DNA of 64,000 nucleotides. It comes from CBDDKS01 sp965230335. Its GTDB lineage: Bacteria > Pseudomonadota > Gammaproteobacteria > Enterobacterales > Kangiellaceae. The translations under genes were made by a program, and so were the position numbers. Below are positions 1 to 8,015 of the stretch, one piece after another. The stretch is from positions 248,001 to 312,000 of the forward strand of contig CBDDKS010000006.1 of the NCBI GenBank assembly GCA_965230335.1. Direction: 5' to 3'. Each line of letters opens with the position of its first letter. Position 1 is the first letter of the stretch. The notes beneath the pieces are model-generated. The model had not been told where the DNA came from. It ran no database searches and saw only the letters and a list, made by a program, of their open reading frames with translations.

Positions 1-90
1 AATACCTTTTGATTCCAACCATTTTAAGGCAGAATATTCAGATAACTTCCCTTCTTGCACTGCCTGTAAAACCATATCTAAATTCATCAT
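1..90 (-). CDS. Partial hypothetical protein (N-terminal 30 residues)
   Basis: The reading frame is open to the left window edge and reads leftward from an ATG at 90, with a second ATG directly after it. An AAGGG ribosome binding site lies about 7 bases upstream. The visible residues begin MMNLDMVLQAVQEGKLSEYS and show no motif I recognise. It is divergent from pykA, with 256 bases between them. The binding site and an uninterrupted frame support a real gene, but only 30 codons are visible, so no function is proposed. Confidence 0.5.
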   Translation of the reverse strand, partial: MMNLDMVLQAVQEGKLSEYSALKWLESKGI

Positions 91-346
91 ACTATCACCC
101 TTGTATTGTTTAATGAAACATTAAGGTCTGTTGACGCCGTTATTATCAATATTTAAGATGACACTACTTTTTCAATATCCGGTCAATTTAATGACAGCCT
201 TTCTTTATCTTATACAACCTATTATCTGCTAGACGTGTGTTCCAAAAATCAGCTACACTTTAAAAGCATTCTTAAAAATTATTTTTGATTGACTTTTCAA
301 AAAGATATTTTCTCAATTTCCAGTTAACCACAAAAGACGACAAACT

Positions 347-1792
347 ATGTTAAAACGTACAAAAGTTGTGACGACTCTCGGTCCTGCAACCAATAATGAA
401 GATGCTTTAATGGCACTATTTAAAGCAGGTGCCAATGTTGTTCGTATGAATTTTTCTCACGGTTCAGCGGATGATCATAGACAATTAGCCGAACGTGTCA
501 GAAAAGTAACATCGCAACTAGAAATTGAAGTCGCCATCTTAGGTGACCTGCAAGGACCTAAAATACGTATTGCACGCTTTAAGAACAACAAGATTACATT
601 ACAAAAAAATGCTGAGTTTATCCTGGATGCCGGTTTAGACATGAATGCAGGTGATGAAACCCGGGTTGGCCTGGATTTTCCTGATCTGACCAAAGATTGC
701 AAACCACAGGATTGCCTATTACTGGATGATGGTCGAATTGAACTTGAAGTGATGCGGGTCGAAGGTGATCAAGTCATTACAAAAGTAATTATTGGCGGTG
801 AATTAAGTAATAATAAAGGGATTAACTTGAAGGGTGGCGGTTTATCTGCCAAAGCACTCACCGAAAAAGATAAAGAAGATATTCGTTTGGCAGCAGAAAT
901 GGATGTTGATTATTTAGCGGTTTCTTTTCCTCGTACGGTGAATGATTTATTGCAGGCAAAACAACTGTTAAAAGAAGCTGGTAGTGATGCGGGTATTATT
1001 GCAAAAATTGAACGCGCAGAAGTGGTTGCAACAGATGAAATGCTGGATAACATCATCCATGCCTCAGATGCCGTTATGGTTGCCAGGGGTGATTTAGGTG
1101 TAGAAATTGGTGATGCAGAGCTTATCGGTGTTCAAAAGAAAATTATCCAACGGGCAAGAACCCTTGATAAAGCCGTTATTACTGCAACACAAATGATGGA
1201 ATCCATGATTACCAATGCGATTCCTACACGGGCTGAAGTATTTGATGTCGCCAATGCCGTATTAGACGGCACTGATGCCATCATGCTCTCTGCGGAGACG
1301 GCAATGGGTGAACATCCCATCCGCGTTGTTGAAGCGGTCACACGGGTTTGTATTGGCGCAGAAAAACAACGGGCCAGTCAAATATCCAATCACAGAGTGG
1401 ATTGTCAATTTGATCGTATTGATGAAGCCATTGCCATGGCTGTTATGTATGCTGCCAATCACCTCAATGGTGTTAAAGCCATATGCTGTTTAACAGAATC
1501 AGGTTCTACAGCTATGTGGATGTCACGCATTCGCTCCGGGATTCCGATTTATGCCATGACACAACGTTTAAAAACCCAGAGGCGCCTGGCTCTGTATCGA
1601 GGTGTCGAGGCTTTACCCTTCAACCCAACAGTTTTGGCCAGACATGATGTCAACCGATTGGCTGTTGCGGAACTCGAAAAAAGAAAGATTGTACAGCAAG
1701 GTGACTTGGTGATTCTGACCAAAGGTGATCATATGGGCATTTTAGGAGGCACCAATGCAATGAAAGTAGTTCGAGTTGGTGAAATTATTTAG
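347..1792 (+). CDS. pykA: Pyruvate kinase II
   Basis: Cytoplasmic glycolytic enzyme that converts phosphoenolpyruvate and ADP to pyruvate and ATP. The 481-residue protein aligns from memory along its whole length with E. coli PykA: RTKVVTTLGPAT at the N-terminus, VVRMNFSHGS, LGDLQGPKIR, then IIAKIERAE containing the active-site lysine, VMVARGDLGVEIG, and ITATQMMESMI. Length is typical of the family. It stands alone, divergent from the partial gene at the left edge. No convincing promoter hexamer pair was found in the 256 bases upstream. The PykA type is preferred over PykF because of the N-terminal and LSNNKGIN segments. Confidence 0.95.
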   Translation: MLKRTKVVTTLGPATNNEDALMALFKAGANVVRMNFSHGSADDHRQLAERVRKVTSQLEIEVAILGDLQGPKIRIARFKNNKITLQKNAEFILDAGLDMNAGDETRVGLDFPDLTKDCKPQDCLLLDDGRIELEVMRVEGDQVITKVIIGGELSNNKGINLKGGGLSAKALTEKDKEDIRLAAEMDVDYLAVSFPRTVNDLLQAKQLLKEAGSDAGIIAKIERAEVVATDEMLDNIIHASDAVMVARGDLGVEIGDAELIGVQKKIIQRARTLDKAVITATQMMESMITNAIPTRAEVFDVANAVLDGTDAIMLSAETAMGEHPIRVVEAVTRVCIGAEKQRASQISNHRVDCQFDRIDEAIAMAVMYAANHLNGVKAICCLTESGSTAMWMSRIRSGIPIYAMTQRLKTQRRLALYRGVEALPFNPTVLARHDVNRLAVAELEKRKIVQQGDLVILTKGDHMGILGGTNAMKVVRVGEII

Positions 1793-1928
1793 GGATTGGT
1801 TCGCTTGCGTTAAATAAAAACACTATTCAGTCATCGGATGACATTATCTTTTTCTGAAATAATCAGCAAATTCTAAATGAGATGCTAAGCTTAATGAGCA
1901 AATCATTTATATATCAATAAAAGATATT

Positions 1929-1948
1929 TAACCTGAACTCGGAATAAG
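1929..1948 (+). repeat. Short copy of dispersed TAACCTGAACTC motif
   Basis: The sequence taacctgaactcggaataag nearly matches the copies at 9734-9753 and 52257-52276, and more loosely 26779-26799. Here only the head motif is present, without the longer body seen at 9.7 and 26.8 kb. Confidence 0.6.
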
Positions 1949-1979
1949 CTCTATACAAACATGATTGAGGTTTAAATCA

Positions 1980-2153
1980 ATGCTGTACTCAAATCAACCT
2001 GCTCAATATTCCAAAACATCAAAAGAAGAATTTGATAATGACTACTTTCAAAAAGTATCCCGACTGATTAATAAAGAAATCAGTGTTTATGAAGCCATGG
2101 GCATTAAACAACTGGTCGAAATATTTGATCAGAATAACACATCAAAAAAATAG
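1980..2153 (+). CDS. Small hypothetical protein (57 aa)
   Basis: The frame also extends upstream to a TTG at 1965, but the ATG at 1980 is preferred because a GAGG ribosome binding site sits 9 bases before it. The product is hydrophilic, with a helix-like SKEEFDNDYFQKVSRLINKE segment, and has no signal peptide or membrane segment. I do not recognise the family. A 20-base copy of the dispersed TAACCTGAACTC repeat motif lies 30-50 bases upstream. The coding call rests on the start context and an uninterrupted frame only. Confidence 0.5.
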   Translation: MLYSNQPAQYSKTSKEEFDNDYFQKVSRLINKEISVYEAMGIKQLVEIFDQNNTSKK

Positions 2154-2213
2154 ATAAAAACAATTAAAATCAAAAAGTTATATTAATATCTTCAATATTG
2201 GTTTAATTTTATA

Positions 2214-3530
2214 TTAGGGTCTGTTGCTCTTCAGACGAATACCTAACAAACACAACATCATCAAGGTGAAATAAAAACCAAAACTACCGCTATTATTAAA
2301 AAAGTCACCATTTTTAAGACAACTTCTGTTAGGCGCAACGTCTCTGGGTTTTAACAAAAAGCCCCTTACCACACCTTCTTGAGTACCGTTATCGTTTACA
2401 GTGGATACAACACCTGTGCCAACAATATATCCATCATCACTAATTTTCCTGACATCAGCCAGGAACCATCCATTATTACAATCAATGAGCTCATTTAAAT
2501 TTTGCATACTAATGCCATCGTATATAAAAGGCTCTAATGAAACTGGATTAACCGTTACCTGAGAAACACCAATCACTTCATTATTATTGTTAATAGACAC
2601 CGCGTTGGACTGCCTTAACTCATTATTCAAAAAACCAATTTCTGTCGTTTGTTGTGAGTCTACATCATACATAAATGCCACCCTACCCGGCTCATCAGTA
2701 AAACTTGAACGACCAACCACCACGCGTTTATTATTTAAATCATTCACATCAACAATTCTGCCTTCCAGGCCACGAATGAGTGTTAGCTCTTCAGGATTAG
2801 AGGCCTCTGCAATAAACCCCCATTGCACACGCTCACCATCTTCATTTCTTGCCGTTGTAATGCCTATAAAATCCCTGTTTTCATTAATGGCAAGTGCTCG
2901 TGTTAAATCGCCACTACTCGGCGGTACAATGGTGGCTACCCTGGAAACAGGGTTAAAAACATAACCACGAGGGCCGGTAGTAAGCACGACACCACTGGCA
3001 CGTAAAGTGACTGCATTACCAAAACCAACTATCCAACCATCATTATTAATATCCAATCCTCTTGAACTGAGTATATCTTCTCCCAAATCCAAACGTTCAA
3101 CAAAGCCATTCGTCAATACCGCCGTTCTTTCATTGGTGAATACAAAAGCACGTAACGTTTCTCCGGTTTCAGGATCAACCCTCTCAATCTCTTCCAAAAA
3201 GCTGCCAATACCAACAGCTACTTGATTATCGTTGACAGCAAATGCACTGGCATCACCCAAAAAGTCAGATGAAAACTGAACAAAGGTATCCTGAAAAAAT
3301 ACCGGTCTTGTGGAGGGCTGTAAAAAACCATCAGGATGTCGAAAAACACCTTCTGCGGAACCGACAGCCAGTAATTGTCCACTTAATTCACCAGAAGGGT
3401 TTAATCCTAAAGCACTGGATGTGCCGCCAAAGCTCCCTAAATCAATCACTTCGTAAGAAGGAGGTATAGCCAACGCAAAACAAGGAACAAAGCATAAAAT
3501 TGACTTAAAAAGAAATGATAAACAACGCAT
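2214..3530 (-). CDS. Secreted DUF3466/HAF-repeat-like protein with GlyGly-CTERM-type tail
   Basis: A 438-residue exported protein of unknown function. The start is set at the ATG at 3530 rather than the upstream in-frame TTG, because an AGG binding site lies 7 bases before it and the signal peptide MRCLSFLFKSILCFVPCFA then begins correctly. The mature part carries repeated segments such as INNDGWIVGFG, INNNNEVIGVS and ISDDGYIVGTG, typical of HAF/DUF3466 proteins and probably beta-propeller-like. The C-terminus has SGSFGF, a hydrophobic stretch and a basic end, which resembles the GlyGly-CTERM signal processed by rhombosortase and linked to type II secretion. It is separated from maiA by 84 bases and is probably transcribed on its own. 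Confidence 0.75.
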   Translation of the reverse strand: MRCLSFLFKSILCFVPCFALAIPPSYEVIDLGSFGGTSSALGLNPSGELSGQLLAVGSAEGVFRHPDGFLQPSTRPVFFQDTFVQFSSDFLGDASAFAVNDNQVAVGIGSFLEEIERVDPETGETLRAFVFTNERTAVLTNGFVERLDLGEDILSSRGLDINNDGWIVGFGNAVTLRASGVVLTTGPRGYVFNPVSRVATIVPPSSGDLTRALAINENRDFIGITTARNEDGERVQWGFIAEASNPEELTLIRGLEGRIVDVNDLNNKRVVVGRSSFTDEPGRVAFMYDVDSQQTTEIGFLNNELRQSNAVSINNNNEVIGVSQVTVNPVSLEPFIYDGISMQNLNELIDCNNGWFLADVRKISDDGYIVGTGVVSTVNDNGTQEGVVRGFLLKPRDVAPNRSCLKNGDFFNNSGSFGFYFTLMMLCLLGIRLKSNRP

Positions 3531-3614
3531 GTAACAACCTGACTGACTCAAAAACGACGCTAGTATATACTTAAACCAGTCTAAAATGCAGTCTTGTGGT
3601 GCAAAATGCCTAAG

Positions 3615-4262
3615 TTATTGTGCATCACTTTGATTTTCAGGTATGGCTTTTTTGAAAGCTTCTAACCCTAAGCAAAATGCATTAATGTCACACAACCTGG
3701 GAAAATCATGCATATCAACACCAAACCTTTGTGCATTGTAGACCTGTGGTATAAGACATACATCTGCCACACTAAGTTCATTTCCCAGACAAAATTCACC
3801 TTGTACCGGGTATAGTGCAAGTTGTTGCTCAATGGCAGAAAATCCTTCTTTTACCCAGTGTTGGTACCATGTCTGTTTTTCATCATCACTCACAGATAAA
3901 GCATCTTTTAAATAATGTAAAATCCGTAAATTATTCAGCGGATGTATATCACAAGCAATCATTTGACTGATAGAACGTGCCAATGCCTTACGTTCTGGTG
4001 ATTTTGGCAATAAGGCAGGCTGTGGAAATTTTTCTTCAAGATACTCAATGATCGACAACGATTGATTGATGGTTAAATCGCCATCTTTCAACACTGGCAC
4101 CAAACCTTGTGGATTCATTGAGCGATAGGTTTCAGACTTTTGTTGTCCGCCCTCTTTTGTCAAATGAATGGAAACCTGTTCATAGGTCAGCTCTTTTATA
4201 TTTAACGCAATCCTCACTCGATAAGCTGCGCTTGATCGCCAATAATCATACAAGGTTAGCAT
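3615..4262 (-). CDS. maiA: Maleylacetoacetate isomerase (zeta-class GST)
   Basis: Isomerises 4-maleylacetoacetate to 4-fumarylacetoacetate using glutathione; this is the third-from-last reaction of tyrosine catabolism via homogentisate. The 215-residue protein has the zeta glutathione-transferase active-site segment YWRSSAAYRVRIALN. The usual SSC motif reads SSA here, so the cysteine is replaced while the serine pair is kept. Also present are NPQGLVPVL and a typical C-terminal helical domain. It is the last gene of the hpd-hmgA-fahA-maiA operon, about 54 bases after fahA, and a TyrR-type regulator probably controls it. Confidence 0.92.
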   Translation of the reverse strand: MLTLYDYWRSSAAYRVRIALNIKELTYEQVSIHLTKEGGQQKSETYRSMNPQGLVPVLKDGDLTINQSLSIIEYLEEKFPQPALLPKSPERKALARSISQMIACDIHPLNNLRILHYLKDALSVSDDEKQTWYQHWVKEGFSAIEQQLALYPVQGEFCLGNELSVADVCLIPQVYNAQRFGVDMHDFPRLCDINAFCLGLEAFKKAIPENQSDAQ

Positions 4263-4316
4263 AAGCGATACCTATTTCTGTTGTTTTTATTTCAATGGTG
4301 TCTATTCCAGGCACAC

Positions 4317-5300
4317 CTATTTTAATGGTGTCACCCGTTGCTCAATGGCACCAAAAATACTCTGGTTATGGTCATCAAACATTTCTATTCGTACAAGATC
4401 ACCAAAGGACATAAAAGGTGTTGCTGCCTTTCCGTCCGCAATCATTTCAAGCATTCGTTTCTCAGCCAAACAACTTGAACCCGCACTTCTGTCATAATTA
4501 GAAACCGTGCCCGAACCAATAATCGCACCAGCTGCTAATGGACGTGTTTTTGCAGCATGAGCAATTAAAGTGGGAAAATCAAATGTCATATCCACACCTG
4601 CATTCGGTTCTCCTAATACAGCCCCATTTAAGTGGGTGACTAAAGGACGATGTAATTTATAACCATCCCAGGCTTCACCCAATTCATCAGGCGTTACGGC
4701 AACGGGCGAAAAAGCACTGGAAGGTTTACTTTGAAAAAAACCAAAACCTTTTGCCAGTTCCGCAGGAATTAAATTTCTTAAAGAGACATCGTTCACTAAC
4801 ATCAACAAACGAATGGATGAAGCCGCTGCTTCAACACTGGTGGACATAGGGACATCGTCAACAATCACTGCAATTTCTGATTCCATATCAATACCGTGAT
4901 CTTCTGAAACGGCAACAATATCATCTCTTGGTCCTAAAAAAGTATCACTGCCTCCCTGATACATGAGTGGATCAGTCCAAAAACTTTCTGGCATGTCAGC
5001 ACCCCGGGCTTTGCGTACTAACTCCACATGATTCACATAGGCACTGCCATCAGCCCATTGATAGGCTCTTGGCAAAGGTGATTCACATTCTTCAGGTTTA
5101 AACACCTGTCGACTGTCACCCTGTTGATTATTTAAATTCTGATAAAGGGTTTCTATTTGTTCGGCAAGTTCATGCCAATGATCCAATAAATACTGTAAAG
5201 TTGGTGCAATCTCTGAGAGTGTTATATAGCTCGATAAATCTCTACTCACTAAAACCAACTGACCGTCTCGGGTTTGATTTTTTAAACTGGCAAACTTCAT
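4317..5300 (-). CDS. fahA: Fumarylacetoacetate hydrolase
   Basis: Cleaves fumarylacetoacetate to fumarate and acetoacetate, the final step of homogentisate degradation. The 327-residue protein is of the shorter bacterial type. The acidic metal-binding region of the FAH fold is visible as DMESEIAVIVDDVP near residue 145, followed by LMLVNDVSLRNLIP, GFGFFQSKPSSAF and GTVSNYDRSAGSSCLAE. It lies between hmgA (72 bases upstream) and maiA in one transcription unit. Metal dependence (Mg or Ca) is family knowledge. Confidence 0.9.
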   Translation of the reverse strand: MKFASLKNQTRDGQLVLVSRDLSSYITLSEIAPTLQYLLDHWHELAEQIETLYQNLNNQQGDSRQVFKPEECESPLPRAYQWADGSAYVNHVELVRKARGADMPESFWTDPLMYQGGSDTFLGPRDDIVAVSEDHGIDMESEIAVIVDDVPMSTSVEAAASSIRLLMLVNDVSLRNLIPAELAKGFGFFQSKPSSAFSPVAVTPDELGEAWDGYKLHRPLVTHLNGAVLGEPNAGVDMTFDFPTLIAHAAKTRPLAAGAIIGSGTVSNYDRSAGSSCLAEKRMLEMIADGKAATPFMSFGDLVRIEMFDDHNQSIFGAIEQRVTPLK

Positions 5301-5372
5301 AACTGTATCATCTCTTTTTCAAAATTATGGATACTTCTGTTTGATAAATCTCTATCAATACATCTATAGCTT

Positions 5373-6509
5373 TTAACTGGTTTTCACTTTCCAACTATTA
5401 ACATAGTCAGTATTTTCTATTTTTTCAGCCATATCATTAACGATTAAAGGATCGCGTGTATCTAACATCACCGCCACTTCATCCGTTTCTTTTTTGGCAT
5501 ATTGCTGGCCTGCTTCAAATGCTTTTGGATGTGGACCATGTGTAAAACCAGACGGATGAAATGTTAACATACCACTGTCAATATTATCACGGCTGAAAAA
5601 ATTACCCGCATGATAAAATAAGACTTCATCAAAATCATCATTGTTATGATAAAAGGGTACCTTTAATGCATCGGGATCTGACTCAATGGGACGTGGTACA
5701 AAAGTACAGATAACAAATCTTTGCGCAATAAATGTCGTATGTGCAGAAGGCGGTAAATGATATCGATGAGACATCAATGGACGAATATCTCTCCAGTTAA
5801 TTCTGACTACTGACAAATCACCATGCCAGCCTATAGCATCCAATGGATTATACTGAAAAGTCACCTTGGATATTTGCGAACATTTTTTAATATGAACCGC
5901 CCAGGTTTTTTCTTCATTTTGTTGAGCAGTAAATACATCATTAATGGCAGGTTTGTCCAACATGGCCGGATCAAAAATAGCCTGTGGACCTAACAAGCCT
6001 TTTTCTGGCAATTGATACGCATCATTGGTCGCTTCAATCATCAGCAAATGCAAAGGCTGCTTGGGTTCAAGACGCCACATGGTGCCTCTGGGTATGACAA
6101 TGTAGTCACCTTCAACGATCGACAAATGACCATAATCACAAAAGAAATCAGCTTCCCCCTGATGAACAAATAACAAGTCATCTCCATCGGCATTACGTGC
6201 CAGTGCAGACATAGGTTTATCGCACACCCACCAACGCAACTGACAATGGGCATTATGAAGTATAGATGGCACACCAAAAGGGCAATCCTGTGTCGAGTCT
6301 AATTGATTTAAGTCATAAGCTCTTGGACGCAAGGGTCCTTCCCAGGTATCCCATTGGGTTGGAGGATGCTTATGATGGAAATGTGCCGTGGGGCCAAAAA
6401 AACCACTACGTCCCGCTTCTCTTTCATAAATGGCTTCTTTGGGAAGATCTGCATGAGCCTGACGTGAAATACGCCCTTCTTTTGCAGGATGACTAATCCA
6501 CTTTCGCAT
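5373..6509 (-). CDS. hmgA: Homogentisate 1,2-dioxygenase
   Basis: Non-haem iron dioxygenase that opens the homogentisate ring to maleylacetoacetate. At 378 residues it is shorter than the mammalian enzyme (about 445) and fits the compact bacterial branch. The iron-ligand region near the C-terminus is clear: FYHNNDDFDEVLFYHAGNFF with His and Glu ligands, followed by TFHPSGFTHGPHP. The N-terminus also carries WISHPAKEGRISRQAHADLP. It is second in the tyrosine-degradation operon, 81 bases after hpd. Loss of this enzyme generally causes pyomelanin accumulation. Confidence 0.93.
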   Translation of the reverse strand: MRKWISHPAKEGRISRQAHADLPKEAIYEREAGRSGFFGPTAHFHHKHPPTQWDTWEGPLRPRAYDLNQLDSTQDCPFGVPSILHNAHCQLRWWVCDKPMSALARNADGDDLLFVHQGEADFFCDYGHLSIVEGDYIVIPRGTMWRLEPKQPLHLLMIEATNDAYQLPEKGLLGPQAIFDPAMLDKPAINDVFTAQQNEEKTWAVHIKKCSQISKVTFQYNPLDAIGWHGDLSVVRINWRDIRPLMSHRYHLPPSAHTTFIAQRFVICTFVPRPIESDPDALKVPFYHNNDDFDEVLFYHAGNFFSRDNIDSGMLTFHPSGFTHGPHPKAFEAGQQYAKKETDEVAVMLDTRDPLIVNDMAEKIENTDYVNSWKVKTS

Positions 6510-6590
6510 GGCTTATTCTCTCTATATCATGTTTTTTATCTATATCGTATTTGCTATCTCATATTCTTTAGGGCCTGTTGCATTCTTTTT

Positions 6591-7670
6591 TTATTTTCCC
6601 TGAATAACGCCTCGCTGAATTTGATCTTCTTCTATCGATTCAAATAGCGCTTTAAAATTACCTTCACCAAAACCCTGATTGCCCTTACGCTGGATAATTT
6701 CAAAAAAGATAGGACCTATCACAGTTTGTGTAAAGATTTGCAATAAAATGCCATCACCTTCAACGGGTGCGCCATCAATTAAGACACGCAAGTCTTTTAA
6801 TTGCTCAACATCTTCTTCATGACCTGGAACCCGCTCATTGACTTTATCATAATAGGTATCTGGTGTCGGCATAAATTCCATACCAATACCACGCAGATGT
6901 GATACGGTTTCATAGATATTTTCTGTGGATAGTGCGATATGTTGAATACCCTCACCTTTATACTCTCTCAAATATTCTTCGATTTGAGATTGATCATCTG
7001 AAGATTCATTAATTGGAATGCGGATTTTACCGCAGGGTGACGTCATTGCTCTGCTGGTTAACCCGGTTAATTTACCCTCAATATCAAAATATCGAATTTC
7101 TCTAAAGTTACCAATACGCTCATAAAAACCTGCCCACTTATCCATATTGCCCCTAAACACATTATGCGTTAAATGATCCAAAGTCTGTAAACCGGCACCT
7201 GAGGGATATAAATCCACATTCGGGTAAAAATCAAAATCATTATGGTAAAAAGCATTATCGCCATAGTCATCTACAAAATAGAGTACAGAACCACCAATGC
7301 CATAAATGGCTGGTAATGCTTTTTCGTGATTGACATAATCCGGCTGATCAAAGGCTTGTGCTCCCTGAGACAGCGCATAATCAAATGCCTCATCAGCATT
7401 CTTAACACGAAATGCCATGGCACAGGCGCAAGGCCCATGATCTTGAGCAAATGTCTGAAAATAGCCTTCCGTTTGTTCATTGATTAAAAAATTAATATCG
7501 CCCTGACGGTATAAAACAATGGGTTTACGTTTATGTCGGGCAATTTCAACAAAACCCAGTTGAGTAAACAGGTGTTTTAAAGCTTCGATACCTTCTTGTG
7601 TTGGCGAACAATATTCAACAAATTCAAAGCCGTCGGTTCTCAAAGGGTTTATCGAATCTGGATGCGTCAT
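6591..7670 (-). CDS. hpd: 4-hydroxyphenylpyruvate dioxygenase
   Basis: Converts 4-hydroxyphenylpyruvate to homogentisate with O2 and Fe(II), and feeds hmgA directly downstream. The start is the ATG at 7670, where GGAGAA lies about 5 bases upstream; a longer frame from a TTG at 7685 would swallow this site. The 359-residue protein contains the three iron ligands in their usual contexts: LDHLTHNV, GIQHIAL and FFEIIQRKGNQGFGEGNF. The N-terminal half is the non-catalytic vicinal-oxygen-chelate domain. First gene of the operon. Two TyrR boxes and an IHF-like site lie upstream. Confidence 0.95.
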   Translation of the reverse strand: MTHPDSINPLRTDGFEFVEYCSPTQEGIEALKHLFTQLGFVEIARHKRKPIVLYRQGDINFLINEQTEGYFQTFAQDHGPCACAMAFRVKNADEAFDYALSQGAQAFDQPDYVNHEKALPAIYGIGGSVLYFVDDYGDNAFYHNDFDFYPNVDLYPSGAGLQTLDHLTHNVFRGNMDKWAGFYERIGNFREIRYFDIEGKLTGLTSRAMTSPCGKIRIPINESSDDQSQIEEYLREYKGEGIQHIALSTENIYETVSHLRGIGMEFMPTPDTYYDKVNERVPGHEEDVEQLKDLRVLIDGAPVEGDGILLQIFTQTVIGPIFFEIIQRKGNQGFGEGNFKALFESIEEDQIQRGVIQGK

Positions 7671-7696
7671 TAAGTTTCTCCACAATATACTGGCTA

Positions 7697-7737
7697 TAAG
7701 CCATGCTCATAAAGCATGTAGTTTATTTTATGGCTTA
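7697..7737. promoter_or_regulatory. Nested inverted repeats upstream of hpd
   Basis: TAAGCCAT (7697-7704) is repeated inverted as ATGGCTTA (7730-7737). Inside it, CATGCT (7702-7707) pairs with AGCATG (7713-7718). The two pairings share bases and are partly exclusive. The element lies 27-67 bases upstream of the hpd start codon, so it could form in the mRNA leader or act as an operator. No known factor is assigned. Confidence 0.35.
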
Positions 7738-7767
7738 CAGGATAAAAAGAATAAAAATAATACATCT

Positions 7768-7773
7768 AGTATA
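7768..7773 (-). promoter_or_regulatory. Candidate -10 element of the hpd operon promoter
   Basis: On the minus strand TATACT matches the sigma-70 -10 consensus with one change. The -35 position 17 bases upstream is poor, as expected for an activator-dependent promoter. With this -10, the nearer TyrR box is centred about 95 bases upstream of the predicted transcription start. Assignment by eye only. Confidence 0.3.
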
Positions 7774-7847
7774 TATGAGCAAAAAAAACTTAACCACTTG
7801 TTTTTAAAATAAAAAATAAAAACAATCATCTAGAAATAAAAATAAAC

Positions 7848-7865
7848 TGTAAATTAAAGTTTACG
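7848..7865. promoter_or_regulatory. TyrR box 1 (strong match)
   Basis: TGTAAATTAAAGTTTACG matches the TyrR consensus TGTAAA-N6-TTTACA with only the last base different. It lies about 180 bases upstream of hpd, whose product starts the tyrosine degradation route. The gene for a TyrR-type regulator ends 150 bases further on. Confidence 0.75.
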
Positions 7866-7895
7866 ATCTATTTGAAGACAAAGAAGTGCTTGATA

Positions 7896-7908
7896 AATCA
7901 AAATTTTA
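7896..7908 (+). promoter_or_regulatory. IHF-binding-site-like sequence
   Basis: AATCAAAATTTTA fits the IHF consensus WATCAA-N4-TTR exactly. It sits between the two TyrR boxes, where DNA bending could bring bound regulators together. In such AT-rich DNA a chance match is possible. Confidence 0.4.
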
Positions 7909-7920
7909 CCATCAAAAAAG

Positions 7921-7938
7921 TGGAAACTTTTATTTACA
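7921..7938. promoter_or_regulatory. TyrR box 2 (one mismatch)
   Basis: TGGAAACTTTTATTTACA matches TGTAAA-N6-TTTACA with a single change in the conserved half-sites. Its centre is 73 bases from the centre of box 1, close to seven helical turns, so both sites would face the same side of the DNA. Confidence 0.6.
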
Positions 7939-7972
7939 TTTGGGTTATTTGAATTCCATACCAGATGATTCA

Positions 7973-7987
7973 CTGCGCGGGCACTTG
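7973..7987 (+). repeat. 15-base element, inverted copy of 9941-9955
   Basis: ctgcgcgggcacttg is the exact reverse complement of caagtgcccgcgcag at 9941-9955. The two copies flank the tyrR gene. The right copy belongs to the tail of a longer dispersed repeat; this left copy may be the eroded end of a second, inverted repeat element. Confidence 0.5.
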
Positions 7988-8015
7988 TTCTGAGTAGCTA
8001 TTGAATGTGAGGTAT

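Noticed and set aside
1265..1493. Reading frames on either strand inside pykA and similar frames inside other large genes
   Set aside because: They overlap confidently identified genes in other frames and have no independent support.
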